Assembly: GCA_030435675.1 (NCBI GenBank)
Contig: CM059624.1
Span: 7,402,769 to 7,466,768 of the forward strand
Direction of reading: 5' to 3'
Source of the DNA: Steinernema hermaphroditum
Taxonomy: Eukaryota; Nematoda; Chromadorea; Rhabditida; Steinernematidae
Length of the DNA: 64,000 bases
Shown here: one piece after another, positions 47,265 to 60,800 of the stretch
Layout: every line of letters begins with the position of its first letter
Numbering within the stretch: the first letter of the stretch is position 1
Translations under genes and position numbers: made by a program
Notes under the pieces: model-generated
Told to the model about the DNA's origin: nothing
The model's database searches: none
What the model saw: the letters and a program-made list of their open reading frames with translations, nothing else

Positions 47265-50200
47265 AGGTGCTCGGCCGCATCGGCCACCGTACTCACTTTT
47301 AATCGGGTTCCCGCATTTGCCTTTCGCTTCTTCTTGCCTAGTGCCTAACGGTCGATTCCCCGTCAGCGACGGATCTGTGATATCAACGCGTTGTGAAGGA
47401 TTACTGTACTATAAAGAGTAAACACGAGTCGATCGACGCGAAATGTCGCCTTTATTGGACTCACTCAGACGTGTCAATGACCCTTGGGTGTCCTTTGGGC
47501 GCCAACGTCGACGGATCGGCGAAGAACTTCTGTTTGTTTGTTTTCGCAATTGATTCCAAATGCAATTGGCTGTGCAAGCCTAATGGAATAACGGCGTCGG
47601 AGGATCTCCAGTGGCGTTCTTTGGCGCGACGATCGTCGAGAGCCATCGTAATCGGACTCCGACGTTCATTTAACCGTCGTTTGATTCAATTTCCGTTCGC
47701 AAACTCGCCTCCGCGTCCTTTTCCGATCCGAGGTGGGTGGCCCTTCGACCCTCGAAGCTTCCGGCGCCGGACACCCCTAACGGTTGCACCTTCAGTCGCT
47801 TCACTTTCGGCGCTTTTTGGCCCTTTTCTCCCACCGGAATTGCCGAAACGAAAACACGCGGCGCCCTCCATCGCGTGCCTTCGAAGTCGGCTCCGGCCCC
47901 GGATCATCTCCTCCCCTCAGAGTCGCCTCGGGCGATCCCCTCAGGGGTGTCGAGGGCGCTCATCGCCTCTCGAACTCTCACTTCACTCTAATTGGCCCCC
48001 TTTTAGACCACAAAAGTTCGTCTAACGGCCGCGGGCATCGGGGTCGTCGAGGGGTCGTCGGGGCTCAGCTGCGCTCTCCTCGGCCGTTGCTTAATTAAAT
48101 TCATTTTTATACCGCATTATAAATGAAAGTCGCCGGGGAGTGACAACGCCTCCGCTTGGAGGTCGAACCCCCCGAAACCGGCGCTATCGTCCTCTGGAGG
48201 CACAGGTGGCGTCGCAGGTGGCGAAGTTGTTGACTGCCCACCTTCTGATGTCATCTCTCGTGCTGCCGGAGGATCTCCATTGTCGAAGGACGACGCTGTC
48301 GACGGACGATGTTTTCATCGCCCATTTTTGAACGTCATTAACTTTATCGACTTTACCTCTTCGCGTTACTTATTCGCCGCTTCGTCTCGATGGCGCCTAG
48401 GTGTCCGGGGACCGGATGCCAACGAAAACAGCCTGAATTGGGTTCCCAGAGTCAGCACGGGACTTCAAGAGCTCAGAAGGGCTAGCCCACATCGTAGTCC
48501 CTTTATAGCGTTCAAAGTGCGTTGTCCTCCGTTTCACGCTGTTTTCCGCAAACCGCCCACCTCGGAGCGCCTAGGAACGCGCTTTCCGAAAAGCGGCGCC
48601 CTGGAAACGCCGAAAAGTCAGATGTTGCTTAATTTGTGCCCCTTAAGTCGCGTGGGAAGGAGTGGCGTTAATTCGGGGAATCTCTGAATCCACCGTCATT
48701 ATCAAGTCGCTGGATTCCGGCGCGTCACCAGGCGGCGCCACCAATTGAGGCCGCGCGCCCAGGCGCTTCCTGACTCATTTCTGTTTTCCCCTTCTGGTGA
48801 CACCGTCGTTAATCTTTCGTTGCTGCGACGTGTTTATCCTGCGCCGATCCATAGGCATCTCTGTCCCCCAGAATTCGCCTTCTCGTCCTCCATGTCGACA
48901 CTCCAATCGGGACCACTTCGCGATGCCCCGAGGTGCTTCGGATGACGTCAGGGGGCATTAAACTCGGGTCCAATTTGCAACGCCCGACTCATCTGCGCCG
49001 CTTTCAGATGCAGAGGAGCTCTCTGTTGGACATGTACTGTATCTCCTCCTGCTACTCATTCCTCCTCCACTCCCCGCTCGCCCTCTTCCGCTCCGCGAAG
49101 CGGCGCAGCTCCTCGGGGCCGCCGCCAAGGAACCGCGACTCCGAGAAATGCGCATCCGAGGCATCCGACTCGGCGTCGACGACCTCCAGCACCGAGGAGG
49201 AGACCGATGCCCTCCGGAGGGTCTCCGCGAGGGGAACTACCGCCGGAGGCGCCGAGGGGAACCCGATCATTCAGCTGAACGGAGGCGACGAACTCAAGTG
49301 CTTCGACGACGGATGCGAGGTGAGCGTCCAATCAAATTAACACGGTGCAGAGGATTCGAAAGTACCGAACTCTTTTAAGATTGCATGAATGGGGGCACAG
49401 AGAGATGCCGCAAATGTGCAAATACTAGTTCTGAAGGCATCTTTTGAACTCCATCGAATCTTTGAGGCTTGCAGTTCTCAATTGAGGCTCTCAAAAAGCG
49501 ACCCACTATGTATCTGGAAATAACCAACGCTGCGTTGGTTATTTCGGTTGCAACACACCACTAATAGCGTGTTTATCCATCATCCACTATTTTCCATCTT
49601 TGGACTCTTGAGTACCATTCATCAAGGGCCGGGCGGGTGCATTAATCATAGCTTCGCGAGTGATTGAAATGTAGCTGCAATGAACTATAATATGTTTACA
49701 CTATTTCGTCCTTCGTGACTCGTGGCTGATCTTACTTCTCCAGTCAAGGGTATTTGTAACTTTAGTACATATCTAGGGATAAAGTAGCCGAGAATGGAAG
49801 GATTCCTGTGAAAGTGAAGTCCAAACGAGTAATCGAGAAGAACAAGAAAGAATTTGGGGAGAATTCGCAGAAACGTTTTCTCGCGAGTGTTAGTTCTTAG
49901 AACTCGGTTCATTCAGCGTAATTCTGATCTCCATGGACCTCTCGTGCATCTCAGCACACGGAATTCTGACAGAACTTCAACATTTTTTTTTGAAGGAATC
50001 TTGAAACCGATTGAATTGCAAGCGGATATATGTCCACATGCAAGCATGCCGGGCACATGGATACACTTTCCTCAGCCGAAGCCTCCAAGTCACACGCATC
50101 ACCGTCTTCGTAGGAGTACAAACGAGATCATTTAAGTGCTGACCATCCAAGTATTAACGACCTGGAAGACGCGAGTTTTAGCTTTTTTTCAGCGCGATTA

Positions 50201-52211
50201 TGTTGCAGAGCGCACATATGGTCGCCGTAATTTTAATGCGCCTGCAATGTGTGCGTGGTGGGACCACCAGACTACCGTAGTTTTGTCGTTCTGCCGACTT
50301 TTACAATGGAAATCACAGAGTTTCTATCTTGTTTCGTTGATTTTGCGCGATATAGGAGGTTTCGCAGAAATCCAAACGTTGATTTTGTGCAGAATTGAAC
50401 GCTGCGTCGAATGAGCTATGGCTCACTGCTGGAAACTCACTCCGCGTGCCGGAATTAAACGGTCTATAAAACAGACTACCATCCTAAGCCAATTTAACGT
50501 CATACACGCGGGTTATTCATCACTGTCACTGCTATCAGAGTCGCTCGTACTGCGATCTGAGTTCCTGCGCACTGTAACGCTTGTTAAAGAACCACTTTTG
50601 CATCATTCAAGCTTGAGGTTGAAGCTACTAGTAAAAATCCAACGTTCGATCCTAGCGTAGGGAGCTTGTAGTAATCTTGGGTTTTCCGGATTCTATGGGT
50701 ATATTGAAGCGTCATGAGCCTTGTGTCAGCTCTAAAAGGCTTGAAAGTTAAGGCAGCGCATATTTTTCAAGCGGAAAAGGCGCCTCAGGTCACATTACAC
50801 GGTACTAAAATAAAAATCGCTTAATAACTCCACGTTCGCGCCACCAAATTGCACCAACTAGGGTTCATTCGAACGAGAAAGTTCTAATCTTCAAAATCAA
50901 CGTTCAGTTTTCCAAAATACGCTCTACTTCACGAGTTATGCATAATTCTTTGTCGCGGCTCCAAAATTCAATGGCGAAACGCGTGCGACGTTTCCTAGAC
51001 GCGCACTTTTCGTGGCAGGAGCCTTGACCCATTGAAATTACGGCGACCATAGCTCTTATGAATTTTTTAAAGATATTCCACGTAGCATGGAATTAACAAT
51101 GGGAGAAGGCTGTTTTTCATAGGATTTTAAAGGTCTTGAATCTACTTCACTTTGGTGGGCTAAAATATAAGTAGGGTTATTTTGTACGCGCGAACACAAA
51201 AAAAAGATGTTCTTCAAATGGATTCCGATGAGTGGTGAATGAGATGAGGTTTACGGCTCGTTTTGTGGCGTCATCTTCCACTTGCAAGGTCCAGTGCCTC
51301 GAGTCAGGTGTCAGGTATCATGTCAAGATTCGACTTTCTTCGCTCCAAAACTCAATAAAAATCATTTCTTGTGCACCGTCGCGCACGCCCAGAAGGGCTG
51401 TCCGCAAAATAATGGCCTTATTTACTATGACATCACGCGTACTACCCGATGCGTCTCATCCCTCGACCGCCGAGTGACCTAAGTGCTCGCCTAAAAATAG
51501 AGTGCGTCGGCGAGGAAGAAACACTCGTGACTCTACTCGCGAAGGACTTAGGTCGCCGAGCCGAACAATCTGATAGTTGCGCACTTCTGCGAGCGATTAT
51601 CTATCGACTTTTCGACTTAATTCGACCCAGACTTAATCAAGGTAGGATTTTTCAACTGAATAAGATACAGGCGCCACCTCGAAGTACTATGATGTAACCC
51701 GAAAATCTGTTTGCTTTTGCCGTCAATTAGAAGGCGGCAGGCAAAATGTTGACTTCCTTCGAGACGGCGACGTACTTGGCCGTGTCTCCTTCTATGGTCT
51801 GTGTTTTCTACTTCAAATAAACTTAAATTCCAAATTTTGAACTGATGTACTTTTTCTGTATAAGTTCAAAAGACATACTCGTTTTTCTTGGCTTCCAATA
51901 GCGCCAAAGTTTCGGTTGTCAGTTCGATCTCCGCTTCACTTCTCCTCTGGTGGATGAACTTCCCAGGAACATCTCGACGTAACGTGAGGTGACAAGTGCG
52001 TCACGATCTCCTTCGCCCTCGAGAATCCCGAAGTGCTTCTGCAAGATCACCGATGTCGCACGAGGGGAAATGCCGACTTGCGTCAGGTTCCCAGAAACTT
52101 CGGAAACCGCTTCCGTTTTTTGGCCGCAAAAACACGGTCCATTAGATCTCCGGAAATGTTTCTTCCCCTCGAGCACCTCTATGCGCTTCTCCAAACGCGC
52201 TTCTGTCCCCG
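47265..52211. other. intergenic region, no confident gene
   Basis: One candidate exon lies at about 49009-49321: after a CTTTCAG, a Ser/Glu-rich frame (SEKCASEASDSASTTSSTEE) runs to a GAG|GTGAGC donor. I found no partner exon, so it is not called. About 50,750-51,200 looks like old repeat sequence. A perfect palindrome is at 49517-49545. Otherwise nothing recognised. Confidence 0.45.
49517..49545. repeat. perfect 29-bp palindrome
   Basis: GAAATAACCAACGC and its exact reverse complement are separated by a single T. It could be the tip of a decayed foldback element; no longer flanking symmetry was found. Confidence 0.7.
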
Positions 52212-55200
52212 ATGGAGACGCCCGTGTGGCCCGAACCTCCGCAGGCGACCCTGAACGACCTTCTGGACGCCCTGAACCGCCTCGTCTCCGCCGTCGAGTC
52301 CCAGACTACCGTACTCAACAACCTCCTCAACCACTTCGTCCTCGAATCCACTCCGACGCCTCCCGTCGCCATTCGAGCGCCGACCCCGGTGCCCCCGAGG
52401 CTCTCCGACGCCTCGCCCCCCGGAATCCCCCGCGCCCCCAGCGGCCACGACCTCCTCTCCCCGAACGTGTTCCTCTTCGACACTGCCGCCGTTCCCTCTC
52501 CGCCTACCGTGACCGCAACTGTGCCCGTCAGCCTTCCGCTGACCACCGTCCAAGGCAATGTGCAAACGACCGTCCCGCTTACCGTACCCCTCCCCCTCCA
52601 ACAGAACAGTCTCCAGATCCAGTCGCCCCAGGCGCACATCTTCCAGCTGAAGAGGCTAACTCCCGAGGCCCTGCAGCTCCAGGCGCCCCCGACGGTGCAG
52701 CTGGGCCGCACACAGTCGGACCCCTCCGAGTCGCCGCGGACGATCGTCAAGACGAGCAAAAGGGCAATCCTGGAGCTCCTCTCTCAGCAGATCCCCTCCG
52801 ACGACTCGCCTGACAACTCTCCGGAAATGGCGTTCACCAGAGATCGCTTCTCGAGGAGTCTCCGAGACGAGCGCCGACGCGCCAGGCACGCCTCGATCAC
52901 GGTCCCCTCCAGGATGGCGAAGGCGCGATCCCTCTCCGGTCGTCGAGATCGTCGGAATCGATCCATGAGAGAAGTAGGCTCTATAGGGGAAATAGTCCAC
53001 CTTACAAGGAACCGACACCGAGATTTTGGAAGCAAAATTCTAAAAAGGAATCGTTCAAAGGACCGATTCGGCTAATAATGAGCAAGGATAGCATGCATTT
53101 TCACCCAGCCTTCAAACAAACTTCAACTTCAACTTCAATGTAGGATCGTCTGTAGTCGTTCCTAATACTGTAACTAATCACTTACATGTTTGACTAGCAC
53201 TGTGTGAAAAATCCGAAGGGATAAGAAAAAAGAGTGACGGCCCTCAGGAAAGATCCGAGATTAACAACGCCCTTATTTTCACTTTTTGATCTCTTTTGTG
53301 CTCTTTTCGAATTTAGGATCGTAGTCTATCCCCCCTAGACGTAGTCTATCGTCCCTTTCCGATGAAGGGAGAGGACGCCGCTGAAAGTTATAAGAATTCA
53401 TACCCAATGAGAACATTGCATTTCTGTCCCTTTTTGTGTTTCTGTTTTTTTGAGTTGAGGGTCTATGTATCGTGTTATCATGTTAGAGAGGCATGTTATT
53501 GTGATGGCCTGACCTCAAGAAGGCCTTCTCCAAACAGAAGTATCGCGTGAATTCCAACACCATTTTGTGCCAATGTTTTCGCGTCGGAGCTGTCAGCTCC
53601 TTATTCCACCATCTATGTTCAAAATATCATTTTTTTCGCCTTCCACGTTAATTCGCTTTCTATTTTGGGGCGCTTCTTGGCGTCGGGCAGCGACCAACCG
53701 TCCTCCGGGGGATGCATACCTATTTACACAATGCAGACATCCACGACATGTCGTTCCTTTCTCCTCGGAACCTACTTCGTTCTGCCTGTTCGTGAAGCGG
53801 TCCCGACACGACTTTTGAAGTGACGTCACTCCGCTAATCACTGTCACGGAACCTCGGTGTCCTCTAATTCTATTTCGTCGTTTTCCGTCGGCACTTCTTC
53901 CGTCCTTGAGTCCCCGAGGATCTCCGGAGGATCCGATTCGATCCGAGATGTGTGAAGATTCGTTTGACGAGGTTACTGTAAGTTGCCCTATGGGTCGAGG
54001 GTACCCTAGAAGTACCGAAAGGGGACCATAAAGTGCCTCTGGCAACAAAAAAGGCGTTTCCGTCGGAACGTTTCTAATCGTCGGTTCTAAAAAACAAAAG
54101 AGTTGTTCACAATTGGGCTCTTTGGGGGTACTGTAAATAAGGGCCTCCTGCTGTGTTTTTTCTGTTCCGAACAAAGACCACACTTGATGTAGGCTACAGG
54201 CTCTCAGGGGCTCTCTTCGGGACCTGATTTCGTCTGAAGATCGATGAGTCTTCCGGAGTAAACATGCTTGATATCTACCGTATCCAACATCCTGCAACTT
54301 GTGCAGTTTTTTGCCTCCGACGCCCCGAGGGAAATGTTTCGCACTTATGTTGACTCGAAGACGGCGAATTCCCGAGAAATGTTTCATCTCGATGAGCGGA
54401 GATTACGCTCGCCTAATGGCGCGATTCGGAGTCGTCCCAGGAATCGGACACTTTTATGTGTTTTTGCGACATTCGTTAGTCGCTTCTGACTTTCATGTTT
54501 GCGTGTTGGGTGTTGTCCTCTCCAGGATTGCCAACCAAAAAACTACTCCTGTTGGAAACCCCCTCTGAGAGGTTGTTTGGCGCCCTTCGATTCGTAGCCC
54601 AGCCAGCTGCAGCTCTCTATTAATAGCTACTTGACTAGCCACCACATTTGCCGTCTCCCGATTTGTGCCTACAAAACGGACCTCCTTAGTACGTCCCGAA
54701 GAAAGAAACTATCCAAGAGGCCACCCACCTACTTCTGCGTAGCAGAGTCCACTTTTTGTCCCTACAGAAGGAGTCTCCATCAATCAGACCTCTTCTTTTC
54801 GATGAATAATTCCACAAATTCCCCAACCCACGTCCAATCCTGTCCAAACAACGTCCCTCTTCCAGACGCCCTTCTCGACAAACTCCTCTCCCGTCGTCAC
54901 GCTCGACCAACTCCTTGGGAAAGTCCGCTTCGCGGCCCGCTACCTCGACCAAAAGGATACGGTAGGCCCGGCATCCACTGTAACCCTCTCCCTCTTCAGT
55001 TGATCATCTCGGAACTCGAAGGTTCGGGGCTCGAGCTAGTGGATTCAGAGGCTAGTTCTCAGGTAGTCCCCGACGTCTCGGTAGTCCCCGAATCTGCACG
55101 CGCCGTTTTAGGTCAGGATCGCCTTCTTCGGACCGAGAGTGGTCAAACATCGGACGGCGTTCGTCGACGGACCGAATCCGAAGTTCCGTGATTCGTTCAC

Positions 55201-57755
55201 CTTCACCCATATATCCCAAGGTGAGAGAGGCCTACCGTATCCCTTCCATGAGAGCTATCTGATCGCTCAATTTTTTGTCCAAATCGAATTATGTGCGCCA
55301 ACATAAATCGACGTGAATTAGGCGTCGTTTCTGAGGACTCGAACAGATTAATCTCCGATCGGGCCAAACTTGTGCTCCCCTAGAAGGGTCCCTTTGCTTG
55401 CAGAGGAACTCTCGGAAAGCGTGCTGCGACTCCGCATCTATCGCCGACGCAACGCCGGAAGACACCAGTTCCTCGGCGAGTCCCTCCTCCGGACTTCGCT
55501 TCTGGACGCCAAGAGTGGGAACACGACGCACCACTCGCTCCATCTCCATCCCAACACCGACAAGAACGTGAGTCACTTTTAAAAGCCCCACGACCAGGCC
55601 TGGTCGTGGGTCCAACTTCGAGGGATCGCCAGTGACGTGGCTCTAATGGATACGGTAGCTAGGAGACGAAGTTAAGCGCAAAGTTTTAACAACGAAAACC
55701 TTTAAGACTCAATGGGGATAGTGTACAAGGTGAAGACCAACAGAAGTTAGTGGAACCATAGTGGCTCCCCATAACAGGACACATACGATTTGCGCTAGTT
55801 TTTTGGAAGTTCCAGGAGGCACCGTAACCACGGTTCGCCGCATCAAACTCGGTTCTCTCGGCATCCAATTAAAGGAATCTACTGGGACATCGTTTATAAG
55901 TGGTGGGAACGCTAACTAGAATAGACAGGAAAACAAGGAAGTTCTGTGAAAATTGGCTCCTTTGCCTCAAGAAAAAAGACGAAGAGCATTCAAGTTGTAG
56001 AGCAGTCATAGATTCTCCCAATCCGATGACTCATAACCAGTATAGAGATCTTTTGAGTCGGATACGAACACCCTAGCCGGATAATTGCTTTCACTTATCA
56101 GTGGTCGACGAAGTCTTTTCCATGTTATGGCACCAAAAATCGGTCTTCCTTGGGTCCAAAGCAAAGCACTTCTCGTCCCCAAAGGTGCACATGTCCCTTC
56201 CATCCCCGACCGCCTCTTCGCCGTCTCCTCGGGGGAGGGCCTCCGCCTCTCTGGCGACATCTTGCGCTCATTAACCCCCTCTCCCAGGGGAAATGAATAT
56301 TCTCTGGATTAGAGGACTCCGGCGCCGCCCCTCAACGCCCCTTCCGCTCCACTTCTGCTCCACTTCCACCTGCAGCAGCTCCTCTGGAGGGCGTCGACTC
56401 CGGAGTGCCTCCGGGCGGCCGGAAGCGCTCTCCGATCCTCGCAATCAAAACTTTCGGGCCGCCCTCCTCATTATCGACTTCGTTTATTTGATTTTGAGCC
56501 ACGCGACGCTTGTTTCCCGCTTCGTTTGCGACTTTTTGGAGACTCTTTTTGGTTCGCCCCCCACATTGATGCGGCGAGTACACTTTCGAGTGTCCGTTCC
56601 AGATCCTCTAGAGGTCTTTCGAGGTCTTCTAGGGTGACCAAAGTTCCGAGCACTTCTTGACTATCCGCTCTACCGCATCCTCGCATTGCAGCTGAACGTC
56701 TTCTCCCCAATGCAGTTGATGAGTCGTCGGATCAGCGGAGGCAGTCAGCAGAGTCCTGTCCGGAACTCGCCGGTGCTCTCCTGCGCCACTCCGGTACACT
56801 CGGCGCCGTCGCCGACGCCCTCCAACTCGGCCTCCCGGAGGAACTCCTCCGTCGACTCTTGCGGCCGCTTCTGCTCCCTTCCCCAGGCTAACGGCAGCCC
56901 CGAACTGCTCATCTCCCTCTGCTACCTGGAGACCCAGGGGAAGGTGGTCGTCGGCCTCGAGAAAGCCAGTGGCATCTCCAGCACTAACGGAAAACCTCGA
57001 GGTGAGCCCGGCTAATTAACTTCCTCTTTGCGCCGTCTGATGTCAATTTCACAGTCCACTCGCTGTGTATTAGCTCTGTGCATGCCTAAAAGGCGCGACT
57101 AAATCATTAATGGCGGAAATGTTGCGTGCGACATGCGACTTTCCGGCCAGAATCAGAGGAGTCTTGTGGCCTTTCCCACGGCTGACTAACAGAGAGAGAA
57201 CAAAGGAGACCCCCGAAATAGCGCCAAACAAGGCGATCTTTGGACGCTTCGGGGATCCGGGTCATCTCCCTTCACTGCATTATTCATCCTCGCCTTGTAG
57301 ACACGTACATCCGCGTCGCCGTCCTCACGCAGTACGGCGAGGAGCTCGGGAAGCACAAGACGGACGTCGTCCGCTCCGCCAACGACCCCGTCTACAACGA
57401 CACCGCCGTCTTCTCGGTAAGAGGGAATACGATAGCCTGGGAGGGAACTGAAATCGAGAGGTGTCGACACTCGTGTTTGCATTGTGCTCACTTCTAGGGG
57501 TGACCCTGTTGAGTTCTTTCGCTTCAGATTCCCTTCAACGAGCTGGAGACGTCGAGCATCAAGGTGGAGGTGTTCAGCTACTGCGGCGTGTGGCGCAAGA
57601 AGGTCCCCCTGGGGTACATGTGTCTCGGGGAGAACTCGACGACCCCCGACCAGCAAGAGCACTGGTACCAGATGATCCAAGGCATGGGCACCACCGTGTC
57701 CAAGTGGCACCACCTCCTCAAACCCAACGACCACCCCACCCTTCTCCAGAAGTAG
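52212..57755 (+). CDS. synaptotagmin-14/16-like tandem C2 protein
   Basis: Eight exons join in phase (52212-52973, 54866-54961, 55000-55062, 55112-55220, 55404-55567, 56692-57001, 57301-57416, 57528-57755), giving 615 residues. Residues 1-254 are low-complexity (Pro/Thr/Val) with a basic end and no membrane segment. C2A follows: GKVRFAARYLDQKDTLIISE, VVKHRTAFVDGPNPKFRDSF, RLRIYRRR. A Ser-rich linker precedes C2B: ELLISLCYLETQGKVVV, DTYIRVAVL, VVRSANDPVYNDTAVFS, LGYMCLGENS, HWYQMIQG, KWHHLLKP. DTY in place of SDPY, the LG-x-NS block and HW..M...WH.LL match SYT14/16. The Asp ligands of calcium-binding loops are missing in both C2 domains, so it is probably calcium-independent, as known for SYT14/16, which act in membrane trafficking. 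An in-frame stop (near 52144) and no intervening acceptor support the ATG at 52212. The first intron (1.9 kb) is long. Confidence 0.85.
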
Positions 57756-57875
57756 GCCCTGAGGTCGAGACGAGTTACCGTATCTCCCCCGACTTTTTTT
57801 GTAGATTACCGGCGTGTGTTGAAAGTGAATCTCCCGAGAAAAAGAGCGCTATTTATTTGTGAATGATGAAGAGAG

Positions 57876-57881
57876 AATAAA
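57876..57881 (+). terminator. AATAAA polyadenylation signal of the SYT14/16-like gene
   Basis: AATAAA lies 120 bp after the TAG stop, in AT-richer sequence, at a normal distance for a 3' end. Confidence 0.65.
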
Positions 57882-60800
57882 GTCGATCTGACGAGTCTCT
57901 GTCCAGGCTCTGTCCACTTTTCTGTGTGCCTCTTCGACGCAAAAACATCTAGAGGTTGTTCTCAGGCTGCACTTGGAGACGAAATGGGAATTTTGATGAG
58001 ACGAAACGTGACGGATGGAATGTTATGGGAGTGCGCAGCTGACGTGGAAGACATTACGAGGGCCCAAATGGGCCAAAGTGTCAGTCGTAAGGTTGTCCTT
58101 TCGGCGACTATTACGTCCCAAGCAGGCCTATAGAAGGGTCTACGTCCAGAAGTGTGCAGCATTTCCCTACGAGGCTAGAGGTGACACTTCCTGGAAGTTC
58201 CCATTCACACACATCACAACATATCGTGTTTTTCTGGTTATTTGATTAATTGGCGATGAGGATGTGGGCTGGGTATTCCCTGCTGACCTCGGATAAGTGA
58301 ATTCACCCCGGAGAGTCTCTAAATAGCTCATAGTGCAAAACTGGGGGTCCCCGAAGATAGAGGTTCAACATTTATAGGGAAGAGACTGTTTGATTAATTA
58401 CTGTAGTTTCGAAGAGACGTCGATGTGTCTCTACTTTAAAATACACTCTGGAGAGGCCAGGGCATCAGAGTTCTCAGGGTCAACTTCCACCCAGTTGGAA
58501 CCTACTAGATCTTGACTCCGATAGCGTCGTCTTCTCTTACACGATCTTTTAAAAATGTTTCCTAGCGTCATTGCCGAAGGAAAACCTTTCCCATCGCCGG
58601 ATTAGGAGACCTCTACGTGGAATGTCGTCCGAAATTAGAAAAGGAGTAAATAACTTCGATTCCCACACGGTGATTTTGTTTTGGCTCTCGTCTTCTTGCA
58701 GTGACGTCTTTGGATGGGAGATTTCATGACGTCGCGGACTCGCCGTCTCCGGGAATTTCCACTTCGTCGTGGGACACAAACCAAAGTAGGGATAATTGCG
58801 ATGAAAATGCAGTTACAATCAAATCACAATGGAAAACAATGGAAAACAGGACAATCAGTTCACCTCATTTTTCACTTCCAATAATGGCCAAAACTAAATG
58901 TATAGGCGAAGCACAAACATAAACCGAACCGCAAAGCTCTATTTGTGCAAAACGTTTTCCCGGCATTCCGTTACTCAACAAGGCGAGATTCTTCGGTTTG
59001 CACCGCTCCTCCCACATCGACAGGATTGCAGAGCACAGGTCTATGAGCACAAAAAGGCACAGTATCGTTGTCGCCGGTCTTCTTCTGGCTTCGTCGAGTC
59101 GCAGGGAACTGTTTTCTCTTTTCTGTGGCGACGATCTATCACTCGTGTCGCGGTGGCGAGCGGTCGGTCCATCCGGTTGCTCTTTGAGTGTTCGGTTGGT
59201 CAGATGGCAAACCCCGTGGCAGTTGTGACTGTTCCGGCTTCCAGAGGAAATTGGGATACCCGGAAGCCGTAGTCCCACCAGCACTGACATCAAGATGTCC
59301 GACGCCAGGAAATCCGCTGCGTGAGAAGTCATCCCGAAGGTCGCCGACGTTCTGAGGACCAGCGAGAACGCAACTCCCGGACCACGGACCATCAGATTCG
59401 AGCTCAGAAGCGTCCGCTGTGCCGCAAACGACGATTCGCCACTGTATCCGAAGATTTGCCGATTCCCAGATGCCCAGTGAAGTGCGCCGCCACCCACCGG
59501 TTCGACATCAACGCCGCGCCAGGGATGAAGCTTGCAGCAATGAGACATCCCCTGTTTGTCTATTTTCGGTGTCGCGGAAGGTGTAATGCCTTTGATTCGC
59601 GAAATAAAGTCGTAAAAGTCGTGGCGACGATTTTCAGAAACTTCAATGTTCATCTCAAAATAGGGCAACTCGACAGGCGTTCTCCGTCCAGCCGAGCGTG
59701 AACACAACAAAGCCAAACATAGGTCACTCACATAATTCAATTCGAACACTCGTAGAAGTGTCATTCTGAAAGTACACGTGCACGCACAAAGGACGAGTGT
59801 CCGCCCTCATTCGCTTAGCCTCCCGAATTCTGTCCTCCAACGTGGGCCTACCAGGTTCAGAAGGTTTTCGCCACATTGAGAACTTCGACATGCATTACAC
59901 ATGAAAAGACTAAAAGGTCAATTCGAGGACAACCCGGGTATCTCTTTCTCTGGGGGTCGCCCTAGTGAGATTCGATATTTTAGACACTCGAAGTGTGCTG
60001 GGAGGTTGATACAACCTCAGTGACGGAAAAAAGTGATGCAATGGACGCTTTCGTGAACGTCCTCGCCTTGCTGCGTTCCACAAACGCTCCCAGGTGTATA
60101 CGGCTGAAATTCAGCACAGTACTACTACTTGAGTATATGCCTCATACAAAGTATTAGCGACCTACGAGCCCTTTAGGCAGGTTTAAAAAAGGGCACACTG
60201 CCCTTTCTCATTGAGGACGTATCTGTTTCCCACCGGTGATTTCCAAGTGACCCAACATACTTGAAGAACATTTGCTATCTGATCTACACGACCGAAGCAC
60301 GCATAAACCCTATGCAAAGCAGGGAATCGCTGGTAGAAAACAGATGTGTGACAAAGGATAGTGTGCCTTTTAAATCGAAAAATCTAACTCCTAAGTTAAA
60401 AGGCGATCTCATGGAGTCGAGGACTACTGTTTGTCCAAGGACTTGTTCGTTCGGTTCCGGGAAAAGAGTCCCTCGATGCCAATGATGTCGAAATGTCGAA
60501 GGTCTCAGGTGCCTCCAGGACGGGCAAAACACAGAGCTCGCCTTCGGCTTGTCCGCAGCCTTTAACTAGGCATTGATCCTAGAGTCTAAACAGGACACGA
60601 ATGCGGGAGCGAATACATTGCACAAATACATTGTAATAACACCTCTGCAGAATACATTGCAAACGTTCTAACGCCACAAAATTACTTCTTTCGTGGCAGC
60701 TTCTCCCGACCTACTTTGCAGCTTTCAGCACACTCCTTTAACGTTGTCCTTCGAATCTCGACCTTTGGAGTCATGATACGGGAAATGAGAATGTACCACG

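Noticed and set aside
51282..51482. possible WW-domain remnant (IYYDITRTT)
   Set aside because: Only a nine-residue resemblance, the first and second Trp are absent and no exon context was found.
53593..54387. 264-codon minus-strand frame
   Set aside because: Lies inside the first intron of the SYT14/16-like gene, antisense, with biased composition and no motif; treated as chance.
58865..59764. 299-codon open frame on the minus strand
   Set aside because: No domain recognised, and at least one other frame over the same DNA looks equally protein-like; length alone is not enough in GC-moderate DNA.
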